From positions 1 through 34,434 of the forward strand of contig CAYNBE010000011.1 in assembly GCA_964395045.1 (NCBI GenBank): a DNA stretch of 34,434 nucleotides. The letters are read 5' to 3'. The stretch comes from UBA1413 sp964395045 (GTDB taxonomy: Bacteria > Bacteroidota > Bacteroidia > Bacteroidales > Prolixibacteraceae). The notes beneath the pieces are model-generated. The model was not told the DNA's origin, did no database searches, and worked only from the letters and a program-made list of their open reading frames with translations. A program made the position numbers and the translations under genes. Shown piece by piece: positions 15,443 through 23,900 of this stretch. Numbering within the stretch: position 1 is the first letter of the stretch; each line of letters begins with the position of its first letter.

Positions 15443-17764
15443 ATGACCATGAAAAATCTTTCGAAAGTAGAACAGGCATTTTATGAGGAATCGGGATCTC
15501 CTCGGGTTACAACCCCTGTCAGCTATATTCTCGTGGATAATTTTCCCAAACTGGGATTGCTGTCTGCCCTAAGTTTCCTCGAATGGGCAGGAGATCAGCC
15601 CGATGGTGTTGTTTCATTGCCTGCAAGCAAAACTGCATCCCATTTTATCAGTCAAACCCACCGGCTCCTCGACAATTGGGACCTCCCCGAAGTAAAAACA
15701 GTGAGGGAACGTTATGGACTGGGAAACCGGAAAAAACCGGACCTCCGCGGACTACATTTCGTTCAGGCCGGGGAGTTTTACCCGATCAGTTCATCACAAC
15801 ATAACAGTTTATGGAATTTCACTGAAAAGCATTACATCAGGGCATTTGGTTTCGACCGTAGGAAAGCTCTTCTGATCAATTCCGATGAGATCGGGCTTGC
15901 CGAAGGAAAAAGCTACGATGAAATATTTCCCGGGTATAAAATTGACCTTTCGCTTCGCTTCCGGGAGGCAAAAAGTTATCTGGAAAAACTGCAGCAACAG
16001 TCGCTATTCAGGATCGACAACTGGTGCGATGAATATGAAGCCCGTATCCGTGAAAAAGGAGGGATTGGCTTTTTCCTGGGAGGAATTGGCCCCGACGGTC
16101 ATATCGCGTTTAATACCCGGGGGGCCAACCATTATTCACCGACTCGGCTGACCGAAACAAATTTTGAAACACAGGCAGTTACCGCTTCCGATCTGGGTGG
16201 TATCGAGGTATCCCGGAACCGGCTTGTCATCACAATCGGGTTGGGAACACTGACTTTCAACGCACAAAACAAAGCGGTGGTTTATGCTGCCGGAGAAGCA
16301 ATTGCCGATGTGATCCGTGATTCCGTCGAAAGCAAACCCGACAACCTCTTTCCGGCCACCGCCCTTCATAAACTCGAAAACAGCAGGTTTTACCTCACCC
16401 GGGGAGCTGCCATAAAACTTCACGACACCATCCGCGCTTATTATTTCGATACTCCCTGGAACCATCAGAAAACCGAAAAGGCCGTAATTGATCTTTGCAA
16501 AAAAGTAAACAAATTCGGCCACAAACTGGATTTAGAAGACCTGAAAAATGATGAATACTGCAGCCAGATACCGGGATTGAATGAAAAAACAGTCCAGTCG
16601 GTCATCGACTCAGTTACGGCCAAGATTGAGAAAGGGATGCTGCATGAGAAAAACCAGGTGTTTTATCATACCGGCCCGCACCACGATGATATCATGCTCG
16701 GTATCATGCCCGTTACTAACAGGCAAAGCAGGGATGGGAGCAACGAACTGCATTTTGCGGTGATGACTTCAGGGTTCAACGCCGTAACCAACCGGTTCAT
16801 GCTCGACCTCTTGAAAGATACCCTCACCCTTATCGGAAAGGACCGGATTGAGATGATCAATTATCCCGATTTCTTCGAAAAAGGATATCAGTACAAATGG
16901 GATAAAGATGTATATCATTACCTCGACAACATTGCTGCCATGGATGAAGAAGGAAAACGGCGCGGGGTATGCCACAGGCTGGTCAGGGGTTTGGTGTCTA
17001 TGCTGAAATTGAAAAACAGGCAGGAACTGGTATCTTTCATCATTCAGTCGATAAAGGTGCTGGAAAGCAGCTACGATGGTGCAAAAAATCCTCCCGAGAT
17101 TCAACAAATGAAAGGAATGATCCGTGAGTTTGAGGAGGAGCTTGTCTGGGCTCATTACGGAATATCAGTAAAAAATGTCCATCACCTGAGGCTTGGTTTT
17201 TATACCGATGCTCATGGAGGGGGACCCAGCAAAGAAAGGGATGTTCTGCCCATTCTGGAGGATTTCAGGAAATACAAACCCACTGTCATCTCTCTTGCCC
17301 TGGATCCTGAAGGGAGCGGCCCCGACACACATTATAAAGTGCTGCAGGCGGTCGCATCTGCTGTTTCGGAATGGAAAAAGGAAGCAGACCTCTCAAACCT
17401 TCGGATCATCGGATACCGGAATGTCTGGTTCAGGTATCATCCTTCAGATGTCGACGTAATTGTTCCGGTTTCCATGAATTCCCTGGCAGTTTTGAGCAAG
17501 TCCTTTACCGACTGTTACCTGAGCCAGGTGAATGCTTCCTTTCCCAGTTACCAGCTGGATGGAAAATTCAGCGAACTCACCCAAAAGGTCTGGGTTGAAC
17601 AACACAAGCAAATTCAGTTTCTCCTGGGGAAGAATTTCTTTTATGAAAACGATTCTCCTTTACTGAGAGCCACACACGGACTGATATACCTGCGTGAAAT
17701 GAATACGGATCAGTTCCTGAAAGAAGCCTCCCTGCTCGGAAAATCGGTCGAGGGACTTTTTTGA
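15443..17764 (+). CDS. NagB-like (glucosamine-6-phosphate deaminase fold) protein fused to a PIG-L/LmbE deacetylase-like domain
   Basis: This two-domain protein has about 773 residues. Residues ~1-330 have the NagB/RpiA fold, with GGIGPDGHIAFN at 213-224 holding Asp218 and His220. The catalytic Glu of the usual FNEPG is Thr225 (FNTRG). The usual MDEY general-base loop reads QAGEFYP, so classical GlcN6P deamination is uncertain. From about residue 400 a PIG-L/LmbE zinc N-deacetylase domain begins, with GPHHDD at 411-416 and a downstream GPDTHYKVLQA supplying the distal His. A NagB plus PIG-L fusion is known in Bacteroidota and is usually annotated as glucosamine-6-phosphate deaminase. It may act on an N-acetylated sugar phosphate, deacetylating then isomerising it, but this is inference. 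ATGs at 15443 and 15449 are alternatives; the frame is open to a TTG at 15368. Confidence 0.85.
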   Translation: MTMKNLSKVEQAFYEESGSPRVTTPVSYILVDNFPKLGLLSALSFLEWAGDQPDGVVSLPASKTASHFISQTHRLLDNWDLPEVKTVRERYGLGNRKKPDLRGLHFVQAGEFYPISSSQHNSLWNFTEKHYIRAFGFDRRKALLINSDEIGLAEGKSYDEIFPGYKIDLSLRFREAKSYLEKLQQQSLFRIDNWCDEYEARIREKGGIGFFLGGIGPDGHIAFNTRGANHYSPTRLTETNFETQAVTASDLGGIEVSRNRLVITIGLGTLTFNAQNKAVVYAAGEAIADVIRDSVESKPDNLFPATALHKLENSRFYLTRGAAIKLHDTIRAYYFDTPWNHQKTEKAVIDLCKKVNKFGHKLDLEDLKNDEYCSQIPGLNEKTVQSVIDSVTAKIEKGMLHEKNQVFYHTGPHHDDIMLGIMPVTNRQSRDGSNELHFAVMTSGFNAVTNRFMLDLLKDTLTLIGKDRIEMINYPDFFEKGYQYKWDKDVYHYLDNIAAMDEEGKRRGVCHRLVRGLVSMLKLKNRQELVSFIIQSIKVLESSYDGAKNPPEIQQMKGMIREFEEELVWAHYGISVKNVHHLRLGFYTDAHGGGPSKERDVLPILEDFRKYKPTVISLALDPEGSGPDTHYKVLQAVASAVSEWKKEADLSNLRIIGYRNVWFRYHPSDVDVIVPVSMNSLAVLSKSFTDCYLSQVNASFPSYQLDGKFSELTQKVWVEQHKQIQFLLGKNFFYENDSPLLRATHGLIYLREMNTDQFLKEASLLGKSVEGLF

Positions 17765-17767
17765 TAG

Positions 17768-17855
17768 CGGAATGCGGATTTTTGATTCCGGATTTATGAA
17801 AAACCGTATAGCTTGTATTCCGCAATCCGAAATCCGCAATCCGAAATCCGGATTT
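17768..17855. repeat. Inverted and tandem intergenic repeat (REP-like) between the fusion gene and the ROK gene
   Basis: The 14-mer CGCAATCCGAAATC occurs twice in tandem at 17821-17834 and 17835-17848, followed by CGGATTT. An inverted partner region at 17768-17796 includes GCGGATTT (17774-17781), which pairs perfectly with AAATCCGC (17830-17837). The RNA could form a long imperfect stem-loop and act as a 3' stabiliser or leaky terminator. Such GGATT/AATCC-rich repeats tend to be dispersed between genes in Bacteroidota genomes. Only two units are present and they are contiguous, so it is not a CRISPR array. Confidence 0.55.
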
Positions 17856-17889
17856 GGTAACTTTAAGATATTTAATCGAACTGAATAAT

Positions 17890-18732
17890 ATGAAGATTAT
17901 CGGAGTTGACGTCGGGGGCACCAAAATCAGTGCAGGAATCGTAGTCCGGGAACAAATAACCAGGCAGACGGTGTTGCCAACACCATTCGACCGGCCTCAG
18001 CACGAAGTGGTGATGGCAGTCATTCAGGCCATCGAGGAAGTATATGATCCCGATGTGAATGGAATCGGAATCGGTGTACCGGGGCTGGTCGACCAGATTG
18101 AGCAAAGGGTCATTGATGTGGTCAACATTCCAAGCTGGGATTCGGTACCCCTGGCAGAAATGGTTTCGGAATACTTCAATAAGCCGGTTTATGTAAACAA
18201 CGACGCCAACTGTTTTGCCATTGGAGAGAAATATTTCGGGAAAGGTAAACCCTTTGCAAACTTTGTTGGCTTGACACTCGGAACAGGTATGGGTGCCGGG
18301 ATCATCATTAACAACCACCTTTATGCCGGCAGGTTATGCGGTGCAGGAGAGTTTGGAAACATATATTACCGTGACAAAAACATGGAATCATATGCCAGCG
18401 GCCTTTTTTTTAAGGAAAAGGGGATCGACGGCAAAACACTCTTTAAAAGGGCAGCCATTGGCGATCCCCTTGCCATCAAGGTTTTTGAAGACATGGGGAA
18501 ACATATCGGAAGGGCAGTAGCCAATATTCTGTTTGCCCTTGCTCCTGAAGCCATTATCATGGGAGGTTCGGTGAGCAAAGCATATAAATTTTTCGGTGAA
18601 TCGATGCACGAATTCCTCGAAGACAATTTTCCATACCGAAGGCTATATCAGCAATTAACCATCGAAATCTCTGAAAATGAGGATAGCGGAATACTTGGAG
18701 CTTCATCATTGGTACTGGAGGCGGTTCCCTGA
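17890..18732 (+). CDS. ROK-family protein (sugar kinase-like), zinc motif absent
   Basis: This 280-residue member of the ROK (repressor, ORF, kinase) family has no DNA-binding domain. The ATP-binding DVGGTK lies at residues 7-12, the catalytic-base motif NNDAN has Asp105, LTLGTGMGAG forms the phosphate-2 loop, and GGSV lies near residue 223. The region that normally holds the zinc site is altered. GAGEFGN (151-157) has Asn where ROK kinases have His, and the CxCGxxGCxE signature is missing altogether, replaced by a DKNMESYASG loop. Glu154 is retained. It could be a glucokinase-type enzyme without structural zinc, or a ROK protein with another substrate. The start at 17890 is chosen because MKIIGVDVGG is the canonical N-terminus. 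It follows the NagB/PIG-L gene, suggesting amino-sugar or hexose metabolism. Confidence 0.88.
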   Translation: MKIIGVDVGGTKISAGIVVREQITRQTVLPTPFDRPQHEVVMAVIQAIEEVYDPDVNGIGIGVPGLVDQIEQRVIDVVNIPSWDSVPLAEMVSEYFNKPVYVNNDANCFAIGEKYFGKGKPFANFVGLTLGTGMGAGIIINNHLYAGRLCGAGEFGNIYYRDKNMESYASGLFFKEKGIDGKTLFKRAAIGDPLAIKVFEDMGKHIGRAVANILFALAPEAIIMGGSVSKAYKFFGESMHEFLEDNFPYRRLYQQLTIEISENEDSGILGASSLVLEAVP

Positions 18733-18927
18733 TCAGGGAAACACCTGTAGTGAAATTTGTCCTACCCGGTATACCCTTTCCTCTGTATTGCCTTCATTTT
18801 ATAGCATAAATTGAACATATTACCTATTTATTCTAAAATTCAATTATTGTCTGGGGTTCCAAGCGGTTAATTCATCGTTTGATTAATCTTTAATTATTTG
18901 ATACACAGGGATTCACTTTCATTTCAT

Positions 18928-18967
18928 ACCGGATTGGAGTTTCATGTGAATTGAAAATTCATCCGGT
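18928..18967. promoter_or_regulatory. Nested inverted repeats, candidate operator upstream of the susC promoter
   Basis: ACCGGAT (18928-18934) and ATCCGGT (18961-18967) form a perfect 7-bp inverted repeat. Within them TGAATT (18947-18952) and AATTCA (18956-18961) form a second perfect inverted repeat with a 3-nt spacer. The block ends about 38 bp upstream of the -7 element, a plausible activator or repressor position. Confidence 0.35.
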
Positions 18968-19004
18968 GTGACAATAATCATCATCAGAATTTCATTACAG
19001 ATTT

Positions 19005-19012
19005 TATATTTG
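19005..19012 (+). promoter_or_regulatory. Candidate -7 promoter element for susC-susD
   Basis: TATATTTG fits TAnnTTTG exactly. It would give a 5' leader of roughly 105-110 nt before the susC start codon. A -33 TTTG at the usual distance is not evident, as is common for activator-dependent SusCD promoters. Confidence 0.45.
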
Positions 19013-19126
19013 TTAAAATTACTTAATTCTTCTGAAGGAGGAAGTCTTTTTCCAGCCTTTATGCCGGGACGTGAAAACGTGATAGCTAAGGAATTAAAAT
19101 TTATGTACTAATTAAAAACTATCTCT

Positions 19127-22100
19127 ATGAAAAAAGTCGTTGTTTTGTTTTTATGCTTTTTTCTCATGGGAATTTTCGTGGTGGAAGCACAAATGAGGAC
19201 AATCACAGGCAAAGTGGTTTCTTCGGAAGACAATTCACCCATTCCCGGAGCATCGGTTGCCGTGAAAGGAACCACCATTGGAACGGTGACCGACCTGAAC
19301 GGCAACTATTCTCTGCAGGTACCTCAAATGACTCGTTCGCTCGTGTTCAGTTTCGTTGGTTTCAGAACCCAGGAAGCAAACATTGAGGACAAAACTGTTG
19401 TGGATGTTGTTTTGCCTATCGACATCTTTTCGGTGGAGGAAGTCGTTGTTGTGGGTTACGGTGTTCAAAAGAAGAAGGATGTCACCAGTTCCATTTCACA
19501 GGTAAAAGGGTCAGATATTGCGGAAAAGGCGACACCCAGCTTTGTGCAACAGCTTGCTGGCCGGGCTTCGGGTGTTCAGATTACCCAGAGTTCCGGAGAC
19601 CTCGGGACTCCGCCGAATATCAGGATCCGGGGGGTAAACACGATATCATCGGGGTCGCAGCCTCTTTTTGTTGTGAACGGTGTTCCGGTTACATCCGGGA
19701 ATATCGGGGGATCCTATACAAACAACAACCCCCTGTCTGACATCAATCCTACCGACATTGAATCCATTGAAATCCTGAAAGACGGGGCAGCCACTGCCAT
19801 TTACGGTTCCAGAGCATCGAACGGTGTTATCCTCGTAACGACTAAAAAAGGACGTGCCCAGGCAACAAAATTTACCTATGAAACCTGGGGAGCATTTTCA
19901 AAAGCTTCGAAACTGTATGATTTGTTGAATGCGCAGGAGTTTGTGACCATTGCAAACGAAAAATTCAAAAATTCAGGGTCATCGACCGTACCGGCTGTGA
20001 TGGACCCAAAAGGAACCGATACCAACTGGAATGATTATGTATTCAGAACGGGATTTCAGCACAGTCATTCACTTTCGGCTGCAGGTGGAACCGATGAAAC
20101 CCAGTTTTACATCTCAGGAGGTTACACATCACAGGAAGGAATTGTGATCAATAACAATTTCACACGGTATACATTCAACGGGAGTATTGAACAAAAATTA
20201 CTGAAATGGCTGAAAGGTGGGTTTTCGCTCAACAGTTCCTATCAGAAAAATACTGGTCCTATCAAAGGAACCAATTCTATTTCCGATAACATGTATGCTG
20301 TCACACGTATGCTTCCCAACGTGGCAGTTTACGATCCCACACATCCTACCGGTTACAACATTGATGTTCAAAGTCCGAAAAGCCTTGGGCGGGGGTCAAA
20401 CACCATCCCGATCGACCTGACGGTACCGAATATAGTCTGGGTACTCAAAAACAACACACAGTTAAATGAATCATACCGGATGATGCCAACAGCTTATGCC
20501 GAGATTCTCCCGTTAGACGGTTTGTCGCTGAAAACTCTGGTTGGAGCCGACATTTCACTGCTCGATAATATCTATGCCTGGTTGCCCGACACCGGTGACG
20601 GTGCCAGTTACAACGGATTGATCAGCGAAACCAATTACACCCGCAAACGCTGGACTTTCCAGAACATTGCATCTTATTTGAAAACTATCGGAGAGGTTCA
20701 CAACATTGATCTGACCGCGGTAGCTGAATGGTCGAAATATTCAAACCGCAATGTCAATGCCGGGGCTCGCGATATGTCAAGTTCATTCTTTATGCCGTAT
20801 ATCATCTCAAGCACATACAACACCCAGTCTTCGGGCGGCGACTATACTTACAACGGAATTGCTTCTTATATCTTCCGTGCAAACTATAATTACAACAGCA
20901 CTTACTATATAGGTGGATCCATTCGCCGTGACGGGCTCTCAAGACTTCCCAAAAACAACCGATGGGGTACTTTTTACGGTGGGTCGTTTGCCGTGCGGTT
21001 GTCTCAGATGGAATGGTGGGAAAGCATTAAAAACATCGTGAGCGACTTCAGGCTGAGAGGAAGTTACGCCCAGGTCGGGAATGATGAAATCGGAAATTTC
21101 ACTTACCTCGACACATTTACAGCCCAGTTGTACGGTTCACAGACCGGGATTTCATATTATCAGACGGGAAATGCATCTCTAAAATGGGAGAAACAAACCA
21201 TCTATGACCTGGGCTTTGATATGACATTGTTCAACAGGATCAGTTTAAATGCAGCATATTGGTCGAAGAACAATTCAGATATTGTGCTTGATTCACCTAC
21301 TCCACCATCCCTGGGAATTCCCTGGAATGTGATCAGCATGAACGTGGGTGCTGTCAAGAACCACGGACTGGAAGTCGAACTTGAAGGAATGGTTGTGAAT
21401 AAGAAGGATTTCAGTTACAGAACAGCGCTGAACTTTTCGACCCAGTATAACAAGGTTACCGAGCTGCTGAGCGATATGACCTATGAACACTACATCATCA
21501 GGAAAGGAGAATCGATGCGCTCTCTATATGGCTACCAGTACGAAGGAGTCAACATGAAAAACGGATATCCCCTGTACAAAAAGGCCGACGGCACCATTAT
21601 CCAGGGAAATCCGAACGACAGCAAGTATTACGTTTACAATCCCGATAACCCGGCTACTCTCGGAGCCGTCAGCAGTTTGAGTGCCAGCGATAAAGTAGTG
21701 CTTGGAAATACCATTCCGAAATGGTTCGGAGGATTTGACAACACCTTAAAATATAAAAATTTCGACCTGAATATCTTCTTCCGGTTTTCGGGTGGAAACA
21801 AGATTGCCAATGTGACCCGCCGCGATGGGATGAACATGTATTTCCAGAACAACTCCACCGAGATACTGGATCGCTGGCAAAGTGTCGACAAACCCGGGAA
21901 TGGCAAAGTACCGATTATCATTTACAACAAAGGTTCTTTCCTGAACCTGGAGGCCGACGGATCATCACGTTGGATGGAAGACGGTGATTTCCTCAAATTA
22001 CAGAATATTTCCCTCGGATATACCCTGCCTAAAGAGCTTGTCAGCAAACTGACTTTCAGCAATGTCAGGATTTATGCCCAGGCACAGAACCTTTTCACCC

Positions 22101-22213
22101 TGACCGGTTACACGGGATTGGATCCTGAAGTCTATACCCAGACCCTGGGTGTCGACTGGAACGGGAATCCACAGCAAATGAGCTTCACTTTCGGACTTAG
22201 TCTTGTTTTTTAA
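19127..22213 (+). CDS. SusC/RagA-family TonB-linked outer-membrane protein
   Basis: This 1028-residue outer-membrane importer has a signal peptide (MKKVVVLFLCFFLMGIFVVE, cleaved after AQ). A carboxypeptidase-regulatory-like domain spans about residues 25-105 (ITGKVVSSEDNSPIPGASV). The TonB box region EEVVVVGYGVQKKKDVTSS follows, then a plug with LAGRASGVQIT, the NTISSGSQPLFVVNGVP segment and SIEILKDGAATAIYGSRASN. A 22-strand barrel ends with the Phe-terminal FTFGLSLVF. It lacks an extra N-terminal STN anti-sigma-signalling domain. With the SusD lipoprotein 19 nt downstream it forms a pedal-bin type importer of oligosaccharides or peptides; the ligand cannot be read from the sequence. The upstream region carries a promoter and a candidate operator. 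Confidence 0.96.
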   Translation: MKKVVVLFLCFFLMGIFVVEAQMRTITGKVVSSEDNSPIPGASVAVKGTTIGTVTDLNGNYSLQVPQMTRSLVFSFVGFRTQEANIEDKTVVDVVLPIDIFSVEEVVVVGYGVQKKKDVTSSISQVKGSDIAEKATPSFVQQLAGRASGVQITQSSGDLGTPPNIRIRGVNTISSGSQPLFVVNGVPVTSGNIGGSYTNNNPLSDINPTDIESIEILKDGAATAIYGSRASNGVILVTTKKGRAQATKFTYETWGAFSKASKLYDLLNAQEFVTIANEKFKNSGSSTVPAVMDPKGTDTNWNDYVFRTGFQHSHSLSAAGGTDETQFYISGGYTSQEGIVINNNFTRYTFNGSIEQKLLKWLKGGFSLNSSYQKNTGPIKGTNSISDNMYAVTRMLPNVAVYDPTHPTGYNIDVQSPKSLGRGSNTIPIDLTVPNIVWVLKNNTQLNESYRMMPTAYAEILPLDGLSLKTLVGADISLLDNIYAWLPDTGDGASYNGLISETNYTRKRWTFQNIASYLKTIGEVHNIDLTAVAEWSKYSNRNVNAGARDMSSSFFMPYIISSTYNTQSSGGDYTYNGIASYIFRANYNYNSTYYIGGSIRRDGLSRLPKNNRWGTFYGGSFAVRLSQMEWWESIKNIVSDFRLRGSYAQVGNDEIGNFTYLDTFTAQLYGSQTGISYYQTGNASLKWEKQTIYDLGFDMTLFNRISLNAAYWSKNNSDIVLDSPTPPSLGIPWNVISMNVGAVKNHGLEVELEGMVVNKKDFSYRTALNFSTQYNKVTELLSDMTYEHYIIRKGESMRSLYGYQYEGVNMKNGYPLYKKADGTIIQGNPNDSKYYVYNPDNPATLGAVSSLSASDKVVLGNTIPKWFGGFDNTLKYKNFDLNIFFRFSGGNKIANVTRRDGMNMYFQNNSTEILDRWQSVDKPGNGKVPIIIYNKGSFLNLEADGSSRWMEDGDFLKLQNISLGYTLPKELVSKLTFSNVRIYAQAQNLFTLTGYTGLDPEVYTQTLGVDWNGNPQQMSFTFGLSLVF

Positions 22214-22232
22214 CATTTAAATGAATTGAAAT

Positions 22233-23846
22233 ATGAAAAACAGAAAATATTTGGCAGCCGGATTTTTAACTCTGGCGTTGTCATTTACAATGATATCCTG
22301 CAATGAGGAAGTTTTGGACTTATTGCCGGCGAATTCTGTTGCCTATACCGATGCTTTCAGTACCCCGAAATTGTGTGAACTTTCAATGGTAGGATGCTAT
22401 GATGCTGCTCAAAGCGGATACTACCCCGGCAACAACCAGCGCAGGGGCTATCCTTTTGGGGCAGCTTCCATTGAACAGGGCGACATGAGGGGTGAAGACA
22501 TGCTCAATGTCCAGGCATTCTTTGCCGTAACATACGGGAGCACTTACGGTTCCTCCTCCCCAAACGGACAGGCCATGTGGGAATGTACTTACCAGATGAT
22601 CAACAAAATCAACATCTGTATCGAAGGTTTTAAACTTGCAGCAACAAAAGGCGTACTCACAAATGAACAAGCCCTCCAGTATGAAGGGGAAGCACGTTTT
22701 CTCAGGGCGCTCGGCTTTCATGAACTTCTGATCCATTTCGCATATCCTTATGCCCATAGCGCGGGAGCAACACACATGGGGGTACCCGTCAGCATCAAAC
22801 CAATCAACTCAATTGAAACTGTTGAGGAAGCAAAATCTGCCGGTAGGGCGACTGTTGCACAGACCTATCAGCAGATCATCCAGGACCTCGATTTTGCCGA
22901 AGCAAACCTTCCGGCAACCAGGACAGGTGGTCTGAAAATCTCAAGAGCTACCAAAGGCGCTGCCATCGGGCTTAAAACAAGAATATACCAGCACATGGGC
23001 CAATGGGACAAAGTGATTACGGAAGCAAAAAAAATTGTGGACGATTCCTTTAAAAGCCCGATTGGTTCATACGCCCTGACAGCAGAACCAAGCGGCCCTT
23101 TCACAAACAACAGCGGGAATAGCGAATCGATGTTTTCCATTGAGAATTCGGAACTGGACAACACCACGGTAAACGGTTCCCTTTCTCAGTTTTACACGAA
23201 GGTCCGTTCGCTGGTTAGCCTGAGCCCGATTATGTTCAATGCCGATTTCTGGCTTGCATCTGATAAAAGAAGGTCCCAGCTTGTGGTTTATAGCAACGCA
23301 TATTCACCGAGGCATCTCTACTGGGTGGATAAGTATAAAACCTACGAAAAAATGGCCGACTGGGCACCGATTCTCCGTTACGCGGAAGTGCTGCTGAATT
23401 ATGCCGAAGCAGAAGTCAGGGTAAACGGTGTGACCAGCAAGGCGGTGAACCTTCTCAACCAGGTCAGGAACCGCGCTGTAACAACAGCAGCCGACCAGTT
23501 CACCCTTGCCAGTTTTACAACTCCCCAAAGCCTGATGAATGCAATTTTCAATGAAAGGCGTATTGAGTTTGTCGGCGAAGGCAGAAGATGGGCTGATATC
23601 CACAGGTTGGCCAAAGACCCTGTTTATTTTGTGAAGGCACACAACGGAGGACCTGGTGTCCCTGCCAAAGTCAATACGGGAAATGTCGCAGCCACTTCGT
23701 GGAACGCCGCATCCGGGGTGGTTCCTGCTAGCATTATTACCATTGTTTCTTATGGTTACGATGACAGGAGGTTCTTATTCCCGATCCCCGACTCTGAGAC
23801 GAACACCAATCCAAAACTGAAAGAACAGCAAAATCCGGGCTGGTAA
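22233..23846 (+). CDS. SusD/RagB-family nutrient-binding outer-membrane lipoprotein
   Basis: This 537-residue surface lipoprotein partners the SusC gene just upstream. The lipobox ISC and the acidic segment after it (CNEEVLDLLPANS) fit surface-exposed Bacteroidota lipoproteins. Tetratricopeptide-like helices include ALQYEGEARFLRALGFHELL, a near-universal SusD motif. The C-terminal half has YAEVLLNYAEAEVRV, LNQVRNRAVT, IFNERRIEFVGEGRRWADI, and a terminal FPIPDSETNTNPKLKEQQNPGW, all classic. It caps SusC and captures ligand. Transcription probably ends at the bidirectional hairpin 25 nt downstream. Confidence 0.96.
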   Translation: MKNRKYLAAGFLTLALSFTMISCNEEVLDLLPANSVAYTDAFSTPKLCELSMVGCYDAAQSGYYPGNNQRRGYPFGAASIEQGDMRGEDMLNVQAFFAVTYGSTYGSSSPNGQAMWECTYQMINKINICIEGFKLAATKGVLTNEQALQYEGEARFLRALGFHELLIHFAYPYAHSAGATHMGVPVSIKPINSIETVEEAKSAGRATVAQTYQQIIQDLDFAEANLPATRTGGLKISRATKGAAIGLKTRIYQHMGQWDKVITEAKKIVDDSFKSPIGSYALTAEPSGPFTNNSGNSESMFSIENSELDNTTVNGSLSQFYTKVRSLVSLSPIMFNADFWLASDKRRSQLVVYSNAYSPRHLYWVDKYKTYEKMADWAPILRYAEVLLNYAEAEVRVNGVTSKAVNLLNQVRNRAVTTAADQFTLASFTTPQSLMNAIFNERRIEFVGEGRRWADIHRLAKDPVYFVKAHNGGPGVPAKVNTGNVAATSWNAASGVVPASIITIVSYGYDDRRFLFPIPDSETNTNPKLKEQQNPGW

Positions 23847-23870
23847 AAATATCCTGTATTAATAAAAATA

Positions 23871-23900
23871 GAGGCTGTCTCAAAAGGGCAGCCTCTTATT
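23871..23900. terminator. Bidirectional intrinsic terminator between susD and the convergent yhbP-like gene
   Basis: GAGGCTG (23871-23877) and CAGCCTC (23889-23895) form a 7-bp stem, extended by a G-T pair, with an A-rich loop. A T-rich tract (TTATTATTCTTCTTTTT) follows on the plus strand. On the minus strand the stem is followed by TATTTTTATT. It lies between the two convergent stop codons. Confidence 0.8.

Larger units (their letters stand above)
18733..19126 (+). other. Gene-free regulatory interval upstream of susC
   Basis: This 394-bp AT-rich spacer holds no convincing gene. It contains nested inverted repeats (18928-18967), a near-palindromic pair GGTTAAT and ATTAATC around 18865-18888, and one promoter -7 match (19005-19012). 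Downstream is a leader with a strong purine run GAAGGAGGAAG (19034-19044), 16-17 nt upstream of a 16-codon mini-ORF (19061-19111) that ends 15 nt before the susC ATG. No clear terminator for the preceding ROK gene was seen. Confidence 0.5.

Noticed and set aside
17821..17848. Tandem 14-bp repeats as a possible CRISPR array
   Set aside because: There are only two contiguous units with no spacers and no cas genes, so a dispersed intergenic repeat is the better reading.
19013..19126. A riboswitch in the susC leader
   Set aside because: No known riboswitch core could be matched by eye, and the only structures found are short hairpins of doubtful stability.
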